Below are positions 1 through 15,417 of a stretch of DNA of 64,000 nucleotides, piece after piece. The notes beneath the pieces are model-generated. The model did no database searches. It saw only the letters and a list, made by a program, of their open reading frames with translations, and was not told the DNA's origin. Position 1 is the stretch's first letter. Each line of letters starts with the position of its first letter. Origin of the DNA: Streptomyces typhae (lineage in GTDB: Bacteria; Actinomycetota; Actinomycetes; Streptomycetales; Streptomycetaceae); the NCBI RefSeq assembly GCF_009755605.1, contig NZ_WPNZ01000018.1, positions 140,981 to 204,980 of the forward strand, given 5' to 3'. A program made the position numbers and the translations under genes.

Positions 1-7219
<7,219 letters not shown>

Positions 7220-7268
7220 GCGAATCTCCTCGGCGTGGTGGCACGGCGGCAGGCGGGCGCGCGACAGA

Positions 7269-7293
7269 GCGACCGGCCCGCTGTGCCGGTCGC
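7269..7293 (-). terminator. Hairpin between oxidase and NRPS genes
   Basis: A perfect 9-bp inverted repeat (gcgaccggc / gccggtcgc) with a 7-nt loop sits in the 132-nt gap between the multicopper oxidase stop and the NRPS start. There is no T-tract. It could attenuate transcription into the long NRPS gene or mark a processing site. Confidence 0.45.
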
Positions 7294-7351
7294 GGTGGCG
7301 CCCGCGACCGGGGCCGCAGGGGGGTGGGAGTTGGGGAGGTGGCGCGGTGCG

Positions 7352-9367
7352 CTAGTGCGCTCCGTGGCCGCCGTTCGGGCCGTGCGGAGCGAGGTCCATG
7401 ACGGCCTTCGGCTGAACGACGAAGGGCCGCATCATCATCATGTCTTCGTGCTCGTAGATGTGGCAGTGGTGCATGAAGCGCCCCGCGGGTCCTTCGAACC
7501 GGGCGGCGACGGTGACGAGTTCGGCGGGTGCCAGGCTGATGACGTCCTTGCGGCCGCGTTCCGCCGCGGTGAGCTCGCCCGCCTTGATCCGCTTGAGCGG
7601 TTTGCCGGTGCCCGCGCCGTAGCCGCCGCCGTCCTTCTCGAAGAACGTGAAGCCGCTGACGTCGTACAGGTCGCGGCTGAGCCCCTGGAAGGCGACCGCG
7701 TGCAGGTGCATGGGATGCGGGTAGGCGCCCGCGGACTTCTCCAGGCTGAGGAAGCTCCAGCGTTCGGTGGCGCCCGCGGCGACGGTGAACCGCACCGGGT
7801 CCTCGAAGGTGGCCGCGACGCGCTTGAACGTACGGACGGTGCCGCCCGCGTCCTCGATCTGGACGATGCCGTCGATGGGCATCTCGCCCTCGGGCGCGGC
7901 GACCTCCTCCATCTCCCAGAGTTCGGGGTCCTTGGGGTAGACGGGCGTGACGACCACCAGGCGTTCGGGGGCGCCTGCGGGCAGGGGGACGGGGGTGAAG
8001 GACGGCGAGGGCCGCTCGGGCGGTACGAAGCCGCCGTGGTCGGCCCTGGACGCGACCCGGAACTGCATCAGGTCGGCGCGGGCGCCCGGTTCGGGGTGGG
8101 CGTTGACGAGCCGGAGCCTCTGCCCGCGCACGCGGGAGAAGTCGACGAGCAGGTCGGCGCGTTCGCCCGGGGTGAGCGGCACGCCCGCCGTGACCGGATC
8201 CGGCTTCGGCAGCAGCCCCGAGTCGGTGCCGATGACCACGAACGCCTCGGGCGGCAGTTCCCTGCCGTCCTCGTCGAGGATCTTCAGGAGGTAGGGCCGG
8301 TTGTTGGCGGCGTTCAGGGCGCGGAAGCGGTACCAGCCCGCGGCGACGTCCAGGTACGGCCAGATCACACCGTTGACCATGCTGAACGGGCCGGTGAAGG
8401 GCCGTACCAGCTCATAGGGGTCGTCGGCGACGACGATGCCCTTGTACAGCAGGTCGCCGGTGAACTCGCCGCGGCTGTCGACGTCGAGGTTGCGGTCGAA
8501 GACGACCAGCGGGACCTCCCGCTCGCCGGCGGGCAGCCGCAGCCGCTCCTCCTCGTCGTCCCTGATGAGGTACGCGCCAGAGCCGAGGCCCGCCATCACG
8601 TTCAGGTGCGTGATGTGCATGGCGTGGTCGTGGTACCAGAGTCCGGCCGCGGACTGCCGGTTGGGGTATTCGGAGAGCTGTGCGGCGCCGGGCAGCAGCG
8701 CGTTCTCCGCCCAGCCGTCGTTGCCGCCGCCGGTCACCGCGCCGTGCAGGTGGACCACCGTCCACGGCGGGAGCGCGGCGACGTCCTCGCGGGCCTTCGC
8801 GCCCTCGCGCCCTGGCCGGTCCCACATCAGGGGCAGGTCCGGGTCGTAGGCGAAGGGCACCCGGACCGCGGGGACCGGGAAGTCGCCCTTGAGGTCGTTC
8901 TCCCAGGCGATGCGGAGCCGACGGCCGCGGCGGGCCTCGACGGTGGGGCCCACGTGGCTGCCCTCGTAGGTCCACAGGCGGGTGGGCGGAAGCTGCGCGT
9001 GCAGCTTGAGCCGTGCCTCCCGCATCGAGACCGTCAGGGCTCCCCCGCGCCCGCGCAGGACGCGGGGGACCGGGAGCGGGTCCCGGAACGGCTTCAGCTC
9101 CTTCGCCGCCCGCGTCGCGCGGGCGGCGGCGGGATCCGCGCGGTCGCCGCGTGCTCGGGCCTGCCGCACGGCTTCGGGCAGTTCCTCCAGCGGTGTGCCG
9201 AGGGCCGCGGTCATCAGGTCGGGACGCGGGGGCACGGCCGCTCGGGCCGTGCCCCCGCCGGTGAGGACGGCTCCGGCGCCGAGGGCGGCTCCGGTGGTGG
9301 CGACGCCCGCCCCCACGAGGAACCCGCGGCGCGCGAGCCGGTCGCCCAGTCGGTTCACAGGTCTCAT
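7352..9367 (-). CDS. Tat-exported multicopper oxidase (CotA/phenoxazinone synthase-like)
   Basis: 671 residues from ATG 9367, which overlaps the mbtH stop as ATGA, so translation is coupled. The N-terminus carries a twin-arginine signal (LARRGFLVGAG, then a hydrophobic stretch ending ARA). Copper-site motifs are all present: VVHLHG and WYHDHAMH early, HPMHLHAVAF late, and HCHIYEHEDMM with the type-1 ligands near the C-terminus. Overall it resembles CotA, bilirubin oxidase and phenoxazinone synthase (PhsA). Such enzymes oxidise phenols, or Fe(II) in some members, while reducing O2 to water, and a Tat signal places it outside the membrane. In an iron-regulated NRPS operon it may oxidise a catechol or aminophenol group, act as ferroxidase, or protect against redox-active catechols; the sequence does not choose. 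Confidence 0.92.
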   Translation of the reverse strand: MRPVNRLGDRLARRGFLVGAGVATTGAALGAGAVLTGGGTARAAVPPRPDLMTAALGTPLEELPEAVRQARARGDRADPAAARATRAAKELKPFRDPLPVPRVLRGRGGALTVSMREARLKLHAQLPPTRLWTYEGSHVGPTVEARRGRRLRIAWENDLKGDFPVPAVRVPFAYDPDLPLMWDRPGREGAKAREDVAALPPWTVVHLHGAVTGGGNDGWAENALLPGAAQLSEYPNRQSAAGLWYHDHAMHITHLNVMAGLGSGAYLIRDDEEERLRLPAGEREVPLVVFDRNLDVDSRGEFTGDLLYKGIVVADDPYELVRPFTGPFSMVNGVIWPYLDVAAGWYRFRALNAANNRPYLLKILDEDGRELPPEAFVVIGTDSGLLPKPDPVTAGVPLTPGERADLLVDFSRVRGQRLRLVNAHPEPGARADLMQFRVASRADHGGFVPPERPSPSFTPVPLPAGAPERLVVVTPVYPKDPELWEMEEVAAPEGEMPIDGIVQIEDAGGTVRTFKRVAATFEDPVRFTVAAGATERWSFLSLEKSAGAYPHPMHLHAVAFQGLSRDLYDVSGFTFFEKDGGGYGAGTGKPLKRIKAGELTAAERGRKDVISLAPAELVTVAARFEGPAGRFMHHCHIYEHEDMMMMRPFVVQPKAVMDLAPHGPNGGHGAH

Positions 9368-9582
9368 GACGGGTCGGTCGCCATGCTTTCCACGAGGCTC
9401 TTGGGGCGCAGGTCTGTCCAGTTCCGCTCCACGTACTCCAGGCACGCCTGCCGGGTGTCCTCCGGGTGGACGGTGGTCCAGCCGGCGGGAACCGCGGCGA
9501 AGGAGGGCCACAGCGAGTGCTGGCCCTCGTCGTTGACCAGCACCAGGAAGGTGCCGTCCTCGTCATCGAACGGATTGCTCAC
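9364..9582 (-). CDS. MbtH-like NRPS partner protein
   Basis: 72 residues from GTG 9582, preceded by a strong gaggagg ribosome site. It has the family hallmarks NPFDDEDGTFLVLVN, HSLWP, VPAGW and a final NWTDLRPKSL. MbtH proteins bind adenylation domains and are needed for their solubility or activity; the natural client is the NRPS two genes downstream. A longer reading from 9657 would start upstream of the iron box and is unlikely. First gene of the iron-box unit mbtH-oxidase-NRPS; its stop overlaps the oxidase start. Confidence 0.96.
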   Translation of the reverse strand: MSNPFDDEDGTFLVLVNDEGQHSLWPSFAAVPAGWTTVHPEDTRQACLEYVERNWTDLRPKSLVESMATDPS

Positions 9583-9598
9583 AAGATCCTCCTCGTTG

Positions 9599-9617
9599 TT
9601 AGGTAAGGCTAACCTTA
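9599..9617 (-). promoter_or_regulatory. Iron box (DmdR/DtxR/IdeR operator) upstream of mbtH
   Basis: TTAGGTAAGGCTAACCTTA closely matches the palindromic actinobacterial iron box TTAGGTTAGGCTAACCTAA. It lies 17 nt upstream of the mbtH GTG, just before the ribosome site, where a bound Fe(II)-repressor would block transcription. It predicts induction of mbtH, oxidase and NRPS under iron limitation. Confidence 0.9.
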
Positions 9618-9704
9618 GTGATCTGTGGGGAACAACCCCCAGCGGAAATCTCTTCAACTAAAGCCGCATCAACTGCGCCCGCGTCGCGACGACTTCACGC
9701 CAAG

Positions 9705-10871
9705 TCAGGCGCGTCCGGTCCCACGCCGTTTGAAGAGCACCCACGCCAGATACACGCCTCCGAGAACCGCCGTGGTGACACCCACGGGGAGCTGGTTGTT
9801 GCGCTGCGACTCGTCCACCAGGGTCAGCCAGCCGACCCGGTCGCCCACCCATGCGAGTGCGGTGAAGAACTGACCGGACACCAGATGCGCCGCTCCGAGC
9901 AGCGCGGCACCGACGGCACCGGCGGACAGCACGCTGACGCCCGGCGCACGGGTCAGCATGGCGGCGATCTGCGGCGCGGCAAGGGCCACGAACGGGATGG
10001 GTCCCGCGCTGGCCACCGCGACCCCGCACAGACCGACGCCGAGCACGATCAGGGCGATCCTGGCGCGGTCCACCGGGACGCCGAGCCCGCTCGCCAGCTC
10101 GTCCCCCAGTTCGAGCATCCGCAGGAGCCGGCCGAGCAGCAGGGCGGCGGGCAGCAGCACGAGCAGCGCGAGCGCCATCATCCGTACCGAGCTCCAGCCG
10201 CGGCCGTTGAGGGTGCCGACGAGCCAGACGTGAGCGCTCTGGGCGTTGTTGAGGTGGGAGCGGGTGAGCAGATAGGAGTTCACCGAGCCGAGCATCGCGG
10301 TCACCCCGAGACCGACGAGCACGAGGCGCACGCCGTGCACACCGCCCCTGCTGGCGAGCAGGAACACCACGAACGCCGCCCCGAGCCCGCCGCACACCGC
10401 CCCGGTCGCCACGGCCCCCGCTCCGCTGCCCAGCGTCACGATGACCAGGATGGCGCCGGTCGCGGCGCCGCTGTTGAAGCCGATGACGTCCGGACTGGCC
10501 AGCGGATTGCGGGAGATGCTCTGGAAGACCGCGCCGCTGACGCCGAGCGCACCGCCCGCCAGGATCGCGAGCAGTGCCTGCGGGAGCCGCTCCTGGTTCA
10601 CGAAGTGCACGGCGAGCCGGTCGCCCGTGCCGTAGAACAGCGCGCGGGCCACCTCCCCCGGCGCGATCGGATAGGCCCCGACACAGAGACTGACGAGGAG
10701 GGTCAGCGCCGCGCACAGCAGGGCGAGGGCGCACACCACGGTCGTCCGCCGGTGCAGCCGGAGGCTGAGCCGCCCGGACCACAGGCGCACCCGCCATCCG
10801 GCGGCGCCCACGGGGAGTTCCCGGGGCGGGGCCGTGGCGGCGGGGCCGGTGCGGGTGTCGGTGCCGGTCAC
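9705..10871 (-). CDS. FecCD-family siderophore ABC transporter permease (second)
   Basis: 388 residues from GTG 10871, overlapping the stop of the preceding permease as GTGA. After a hydrophilic N-terminus come many hydrophobic segments typical of FecCD/BtuC permeases, with family signatures RLPQALLAILAGGALGVSGA, RNPLASPDVIGF and GPIPFVALAAPQIA. It would form the membrane channel of a ferric-siderophore importer with its neighbour. No ATPase or binding protein is visible, so those may lie beyond the left edge or elsewhere. Confidence 0.95.
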   Translation of the reverse strand: MTGTDTRTGPAATAPPRELPVGAAGWRVRLWSGRLSLRLHRRTTVVCALALLCAALTLLVSLCVGAYPIAPGEVARALFYGTGDRLAVHFVNQERLPQALLAILAGGALGVSGAVFQSISRNPLASPDVIGFNSGAATGAILVIVTLGSGAGAVATGAVCGGLGAAFVVFLLASRGGVHGVRLVLVGLGVTAMLGSVNSYLLTRSHLNNAQSAHVWLVGTLNGRGWSSVRMMALALLVLLPAALLLGRLLRMLELGDELASGLGVPVDRARIALIVLGVGLCGVAVASAGPIPFVALAAPQIAAMLTRAPGVSVLSAGAVGAALLGAAHLVSGQFFTALAWVGDRVGWLTLVDESQRNNQLPVGVTTAVLGGVYLAWVLFKRRGTGRA

Positions 10872-11932
10872 AGCGAGACCTCCCGGCGGCGGCGCACCAT
10901 CGCGATGAACACGGGACCGCCGACGAGCGCGGTCACGGCCCCCACCTCCAACTCCCCGTCGGGCAGGACCACACGGCCGATGATGTCCGAGAGGAGCAGC
11001 AGGATCGGCGCCATGAGCATGGAGTACGGCAGCACCCACCGCAGGTCGGGCCCGGTGAACCAGCGTGCCACCAGCGGGACGACGAGCCCGACGAACCCGA
11101 TGGGCCCGGCGGCCGCGGTCGCGGCGCCGCACAGCAGGGTCACCGCGACGACCGCGGCGAGCCGGGTCCTGGCGACCCGGGTCCCGAGGGCCTTGCCCAG
11201 TTCGTCGCCGAGGGCCAGGGCGTTGAGGGGCCGGGCGATGAGCAGGGCCACGGCGAGGCCCGCCGCCACGAACGGCAGCAGGTCCCACACCAGGCCGGAG
11301 CTGCGGCCCGCGAGGGAGCCGACCATCCAGAAGCGCATGTAGTCGTAGCTGGCCGCGTTGAAGACCGTGAGGCCGCCGATGAGGCCGCCGAGGCTCGCGC
11401 TCACCGCCGCGCCCGCCAGGGCGAGACGGACCGGGGTCGGCCCGGCGCGGCCCGAGGCGCCGAGCACATAGACGAGCACCGTGGCCACCGCGGCCCCCAG
11501 GAAGGCGAACCACACCAGGGAGGTGAAGCCGGAGAGGCCGACGACGCCGATGCCGAAGACGACCGCTGCGGACGCGCCCGCGTTCACCCCGAGCAGTCCG
11601 GGGTCGGCGAGCGGATTGCGGGTCGTCGCCTGCATGACCGCGCCCGCGACCCCGAGTCCCGCACCGACCATCAGGCCCACCAGGGTGCGGGGCAGGCGCA
11701 GTTCGCGTACGACGTCGGTGGTGTAGGAGCCGTCGTCGTGCCACAGCGCGGACCACACCTCGGCGAGGCTGGTGTCCTTGGCGCCGATCCACGTACTGAG
11801 GACGACGAGCAGCAGCAGGACGCCGGCGAGGACGAGCAGTCCTGAGCCCCGCAGGACCTTGCGGGCGGTGCCGGCCTCCTCCTCCGTCCGGCCGGGCTTC
11901 GGGGCGGGGGCGAGCGCCGCGGTCCTGGTCAC
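10868..11932 (-). CDS. FecCD-family siderophore ABC transporter permease (first)
   Basis: 354 residues from GTG 11932, which has an aagggg ribosome site about 10 nt upstream; GTG 11965 is an in-frame alternative adding 11 residues. Signatures include LRLPRTLVGLMVGAGLGVAG, TRNPLADPGLLG and GPIGFVGLVVPL, followed by the helix-rich FecCD fold. It is the first gene of a two-permease unit behind its own iron box, and likely imports the ferric form of the siderophore made by the adjacent NRPS (inference from context and shared regulation). Confidence 0.94.
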   Translation of the reverse strand: MTRTAALAPAPKPGRTEEEAGTARKVLRGSGLLVLAGVLLLLVVLSTWIGAKDTSLAEVWSALWHDDGSYTTDVVRELRLPRTLVGLMVGAGLGVAGAVMQATTRNPLADPGLLGVNAGASAAVVFGIGVVGLSGFTSLVWFAFLGAAVATVLVYVLGASGRAGPTPVRLALAGAAVSASLGGLIGGLTVFNAASYDYMRFWMVGSLAGRSSGLVWDLLPFVAAGLAVALLIARPLNALALGDELGKALGTRVARTRLAAVVAVTLLCGAATAAAGPIGFVGLVVPLVARWFTGPDLRWVLPYSMLMAPILLLLSDIIGRVVLPDGELEVGAVTALVGGPVFIAMVRRRREVSL

Positions 11933-12098
11933 CGGGCTGTCACCCCTTGCGTGCGCTGCCCCCACGCCAGGTCACCGAACACGACCACCCGCATCTTGCG
12001 ACTCTCCCCAATCAGCCGTGTGCCGAGGGTGGGCGCACGCACCCAACCCACGGCTACCGAAGGGCAGTTGGCAGCACGGCACCCCCGCCCCCACATCG

Positions 12099-12117
12099 CA
12101 AGGTAAGCCTAACCTTA
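12099..12117 (-). promoter_or_regulatory. Iron box upstream of the permease pair
   Basis: CAAGGTAAGCCTAACCTTA contains the near-perfect palindrome AAGGTAAGCCTAACCTT, a good match to the DmdR/IdeR iron box. It lies about 167 nt upstream of the first permease start, in the gap after the catalase terminator. It predicts co-regulation of import with siderophore synthesis. Confidence 0.85.
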
Positions 12118-12152
12118 TCTGCATCGAAGTGGATCAGGGGTGTGGTCGCGGC

Positions 12153-12192
12153 AAAAAAGTGGAGGGCGGGCCGTCCCAGGCCCGCCCTCCAC
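12153..12192 (-). terminator. Rho-independent terminator of the catalase gene
   Basis: A perfect 14-bp stem (12159-12172 with 12179-12192, 6-nt loop) is followed in the minus direction by six T residues (aaaaaa at 12153-12158 on the plus strand). A classical T-tract terminator like this is uncommon in such GC-rich DNA. It insulates the iron-regulated permeases from catalase transcription. Confidence 0.93.
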
Positions 12193-12245
12193 GTATCAGG
12201 GGCGGCACATGTGCCGCTTCCTCGGGCTGCCGCCCGGCCGCCGGC

Positions 12246-14516
12246 TCAGGCCGGCGGCGCGAACCGCTCCCACACCCGGTGCTCCCCCAGCAACCCGGTG
12301 ACCTGGTCCAGGGTGTCGGAGGCGGCGCCGGTGACCACCACGCCCGGGTCGTCCGCGGGCACACCGGCGGCCGTGAGCGCGTCACCGGCGTCGGCCCAGC
12401 CGCCGATCGCCTTGCCGTGCCGGTAGGCCTCAGCGATCATCAGGAGCACCCGCGGGTCCACCACGCCCGTGGCGCCCGGCTCGCCCGCCTTGGCGTCCCT
12501 GGCCCCGTACGCGTCGTTGCCAGGACCCGGCGCGCCCGCGAGGAGGACGGCGTCGAACTCGACCGAGCGGGCGGTGGCGTAGGTCCGCTGGACGGTGATC
12601 GGGTCGCCGCCCTCATCGAGCTTGCCACCCGTGGGCGCCACCACGAGCGGCACCAGACCCGCCGCCGACAGGGCGTCACGGGCGGCCCGTACGCCGTCCA
12701 GGTCGCCCTGTCCGCCGGTGACGACGGCGACCACGCGGCCGTCCGTCGGCCAGGTCCGGCCCAGCTGGGACAGCGCGGGGCTGGCCTCGGCGGACTCGAT
12801 CGCCACCGTGGGTCCCGGCGCGGGCAGGCCGAGCCCCTCCGCGACGGGGCCGCACAGGTCCGGGTCGATGTTGGCCAGGACCTGAAGCCCCCGTTCCTTG
12901 ATGGCCTGTTCGTAGCACTTGCCCAACTCGAAGGTGTAGGCGGCGACGATGTGCTCACGCTCCACCGCGCTCATGCTCCGCCAGAAGATCCGGGGCTGGC
13001 TGAAGTGGTCGTCGTACGACGCGGCGGCCTCGCGCACCTTCTGCGACTCCGGCACCGTCACCGGCGTCTCGATGTAGGCGCCCGTGTCCGCGCCCGCGAG
13101 GAACGGGCAGCCCCCGTCGAGGGAGTTGGGGTGGTAGGGCGCGACGCCCGTGTGCACGGCCGTCTGGTGCATGCCGTCACGCAGCATGTCGTTGACGGGG
13201 GCGTGCGGGCGGTTGATCGGGATCTGGGCGAAGTTGGGGCCGCCGAGCCGGCTGATCTGGGTGTCCAGGTACGAGAAGAGCCTGCCCGCGAGGAGCGGGT
13301 CGTCGGTGACGTCGATGCCGGGGACGAGGTGGCCCGGGTGGAACGCGACCTGCTCGGTCTCGGCGAAGTAGTTGGTGGGATTGGCGTTCAGCGTCATCAG
13401 ACCGATGGGCTGCACCGGCGCCAGCTCCTCCGGGACGATGTTCGTCGGGTCGAGCAGGTCGATGCCCTCGAAGGTCTGCTCGGGGGTGTCGGGGAACGTC
13501 TGGATGCCCAGCTCCCACTGCGGGTGGGCCCCCGCCTCGATGGCGTCCGCCAGGTCGCGCCGGTGGAAGTCGGGGTCGATGCCGTTGACGAGCTGCGCCT
13601 CCTCCCACACCAGCGAGTGGACGCCCAGCTTCGGCTTCCAGTGGAACTTCACCAGGGTGGTGGCGCCCTCGGCGTTCACCAGCCGGAAGGTGTGGACGCC
13701 GAAGCCCTCCATCATGCGGTACGAGCGGGGGATTCCCCGGTCGGACATGTTCCACAGGGTGTGGTGGGTGGCCTCGGTGTGCAGCGTGACGAAGTCCCAG
13801 AACGAGTCGTGGGCGCTCTGGGCCTGCGGGATCTCCCGGTCCGGGTGCGGCTTGCCCGCGTGGATGATGTCCGGGAACTTGATCGCGTCCTGGATGAAGA
13901 AGACCGGGATGTTGTTGCCGACCAGGTCGAAGGTGCCCTCGCCGGTGTAGAACTTCGTCGCGAAGCCGCGGGTGTCGCGCACCGTGTCGGACGATCCGCG
14001 CGAACCGAGGACGGTGGAGAACCGTACGAAGACCGGCGTCTCCACGTCCTTGCCGAGGAAGGCCGCCTTCGTCACGGAGGCCGCGGTGCCGTAGCCCTGG
14101 AACACTCCGTGCGCGGCGGCGCCCCGGGCGTGCACCACCCGCTCCGGGATCCGCTCGTGGTCGAAGTGGGTGATCTTCTCCCGCAGGTGGTGGTCCTGGA
14201 GCAGGACGGGTCCCCGCGGCCCGGCCTTCAGGGAGTGGTCCGTCTCGTACAGCCGGTTGCCCTGGGCGGTCGTCAGGCGTTCCCCGCTCTGTGCCCGGAC
14301 GCCTTCGCCGGCTCCGGTGGGACGGCCCGTCGGGCTCACCGGCGCGGGGGCCCGCTGGTCGGGTTTGGGCGGCAGGGGCTGCCTGGGCTCCGTCGGTTCG
14401 TCGAAGGAGGGCGGCTCCGCTCCGGGCCGTCCGGGGATGTCGTGCGCCGGATTCCCTCCGGTCACGGCATCCGCGGCCTTCCGCGCCGCCTTCTCGATCG
14501 GGTTCTTCTCAGTCAT
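12246..14516 (-). CDS. catB: Large-subunit (clade II, HPII/CatB-type) catalase
   Basis: 756 residues from ATG 14516 (gggaaag just upstream). The N-terminal tail is long, followed by the catalase core: active-site His129 in RVVHARG, Asn in GNNIPVFFIQD, and haem-ligand Tyr416 in LFSYLDTQ. After the core comes a flavodoxin/GATase-like C-terminal domain (about 600-756), as in E. coli HPII. It decomposes H2O2 in the cytoplasm. The size, domain plan and SigB-type promoter match CatB of S. coelicolor, the osmotic/developmental catalase, so I use that symbol; KatE is the equivalent elsewhere. Monocistronic, with its own promoter and terminator. Confidence 0.96.
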   Translation of the reverse strand: MTEKNPIEKAARKAADAVTGGNPAHDIPGRPGAEPPSFDEPTEPRQPLPPKPDQRAPAPVSPTGRPTGAGEGVRAQSGERLTTAQGNRLYETDHSLKAGPRGPVLLQDHHLREKITHFDHERIPERVVHARGAAAHGVFQGYGTAASVTKAAFLGKDVETPVFVRFSTVLGSRGSSDTVRDTRGFATKFYTGEGTFDLVGNNIPVFFIQDAIKFPDIIHAGKPHPDREIPQAQSAHDSFWDFVTLHTEATHHTLWNMSDRGIPRSYRMMEGFGVHTFRLVNAEGATTLVKFHWKPKLGVHSLVWEEAQLVNGIDPDFHRRDLADAIEAGAHPQWELGIQTFPDTPEQTFEGIDLLDPTNIVPEELAPVQPIGLMTLNANPTNYFAETEQVAFHPGHLVPGIDVTDDPLLAGRLFSYLDTQISRLGGPNFAQIPINRPHAPVNDMLRDGMHQTAVHTGVAPYHPNSLDGGCPFLAGADTGAYIETPVTVPESQKVREAAASYDDHFSQPRIFWRSMSAVEREHIVAAYTFELGKCYEQAIKERGLQVLANIDPDLCGPVAEGLGLPAPGPTVAIESAEASPALSQLGRTWPTDGRVVAVVTGGQGDLDGVRAARDALSAAGLVPLVVAPTGGKLDEGGDPITVQRTYATARSVEFDAVLLAGAPGPGNDAYGARDAKAGEPGATGVVDPRVLLMIAEAYRHGKAIGGWADAGDALTAAGVPADDPGVVVTGAASDTLDQVTGLLGEHRVWERFAPPA

Positions 14517-14632
14517 CACTTTCCCAACGCTCAGTGTGGCGTGAGCCGCGGCCCACGCCGGCCTCCGGACTCCGGTGTCACGTCCCCTGCCGGCCGGCCG
14601 CGACGGCTGCCCGCTCGGCCTGCGTCGCATGG

Positions 14633-14656
14633 GTACCCGAACATCTGTCGGTAAAC
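14633..14656 (-). promoter_or_regulatory. SigB-type promoter of the catalase gene
   Basis: On the minus strand GTTT (14656-14653) is separated by exactly 14 nt from GGGTAC (14638-14633), fitting the Streptomyces SigB consensus GNNT-N14-16-GGGTAC/T. Transcription should begin near 14625, giving a leader of roughly 110 nt. The S. coelicolor catB promoter is known to be SigB-dependent. Confidence 0.85.
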
Positions 14657-14827
14657 CTGGGGGCCACCTGGTGGGAGTAGTCCCCGGCCCGCCCCCGCCG
14701 TCCCGCACCGGGTCGTGGTGCGGGACCGCCCGTTTACCCGGACAGTGGAAGGGCACGCGTCCGGGGCCGCACCGCGGTCCGGTCGCCCTTGGTGAGCAGG
14801 AGGTCTCCACCGAATCTCGGGAAACCG

Positions 14828-14852
14828 GCCTTCACCACGCGGGTCGGGGTAC
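14828..14852 (+). promoter_or_regulatory. Weak SigB-like element upstream of DUF6479
   Basis: GCCT at 14828-14831, a 15-nt spacer and GGGTAC at 14847-14852 fit the loose consensus GNNT-N15-GGGTAC. The -35 half is poor, so this is tentative; a start near 14860 would place the direct repeats in the leader. Confidence 0.35.
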
Positions 14853-14869
14853 CCGCGGCAAGGAATTCT

Positions 14870-14907
14870 CGCTGCTGGAATTTTCCATTCCCGCTGCTGG
14901 AACTTTC
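14870..14907 (+). repeat. Pair of 16-bp direct repeats upstream of DUF6479
   Basis: CGCTGCTGGAATTTTC (14870-14885) and CGCTGCTGGAACTTTC (14892-14907) differ by one base, with starts 22 bp apart (about two helical turns). The second copy ends about 36 bp before the start codon. The spacing suits a dimeric regulator binding one face of the DNA, but no regulator is identified. Confidence 0.6.
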
Positions 14908-14942
14908 AATGAGAACTGGATGGATGGGACCGGGAGGCGTAG

Positions 14943-15338
14943 ATGACGGGCTATCTTTCGATCGGGGGCGGGTACAACCGCCACATGAAGACCATGGAAC
15001 TCGCTGTTTCGGCCGGCGCGGAACTGCTTATGTGGATTGCCGGTCTCGTCGTGGTCGCGGTTCTTCTCGGCGCCTTTTTCTGGGGCCGCCGCGTGCAGTC
15101 ACGGGAATCCCGGAAGCCGCTTCCGGAGGAGCAGCCGCACCTGCCCGAGGGCGGCCCTGTCAGAGAGGTACGGGAGTACCGCGACCCGGACGAAGTGCCG
15201 CAGGACGGAAATCGGCTCCTGCCCCATGAGCTGAAAGAGGGATACGGCAGTTCGAGTACGCACCCCAGCGCCTCGCAGGACCCGAACGACCACAAGAAGG
15301 GCCGCGGCAGCAGCTTCGGCGGCGGCGGTCTGGGATAG
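14943..15338 (+). CDS. DUF6479 small membrane protein
   Basis: 131 residues from ATG 14943, which has gggagg five nt upstream; ATG 14985 (MKTMELAVSAG) is a possible shorter start that fits the family better. There is one transmembrane segment (LLMWIAGLVVVAVLLGAFFW) followed by GRRVQSRE and a hydrophilic tail with LPEGGPVREVREYRDPDEVP and a Gly/Ser-rich end. This is the common Streptomyces DUF6479 plan; function unknown. The tail is probably cytoplasmic. Confidence 0.85.
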   Translation: MTGYLSIGGGYNRHMKTMELAVSAGAELLMWIAGLVVVAVLLGAFFWGRRVQSRESRKPLPEEQPHLPEGGPVREVREYRDPDEVPQDGNRLLPHELKEGYGSSSTHPSASQDPNDHKKGRGSSFGGGGLG

Positions 15339-15417
15339 CGACCCGCGCCCCCGCAGGACGCTCGGACAGCGACCCGAGCCGCAGCAGGACGCCCACCCGG
15401 CAAAGGACGGTACTCCG

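Larger units (their letters stand above)
14517..14942. other. Divergent promoter region, catalase / DUF6479
   Basis: This 426-nt gap separates divergently transcribed genes. It holds the SigB-type catalase promoter (minus), a weak SigB-like element for the rightward gene, and a pair of 16-bp direct repeats. No coding signal was seen. Confidence 0.8.

Noticed and set aside
9582..9657. Longer MbtH reading starting at 9657
   Set aside because: The extra residues would be encoded across the iron box, and the GTG at 9582 has a strong ribosome site and the family's usual N-terminus.
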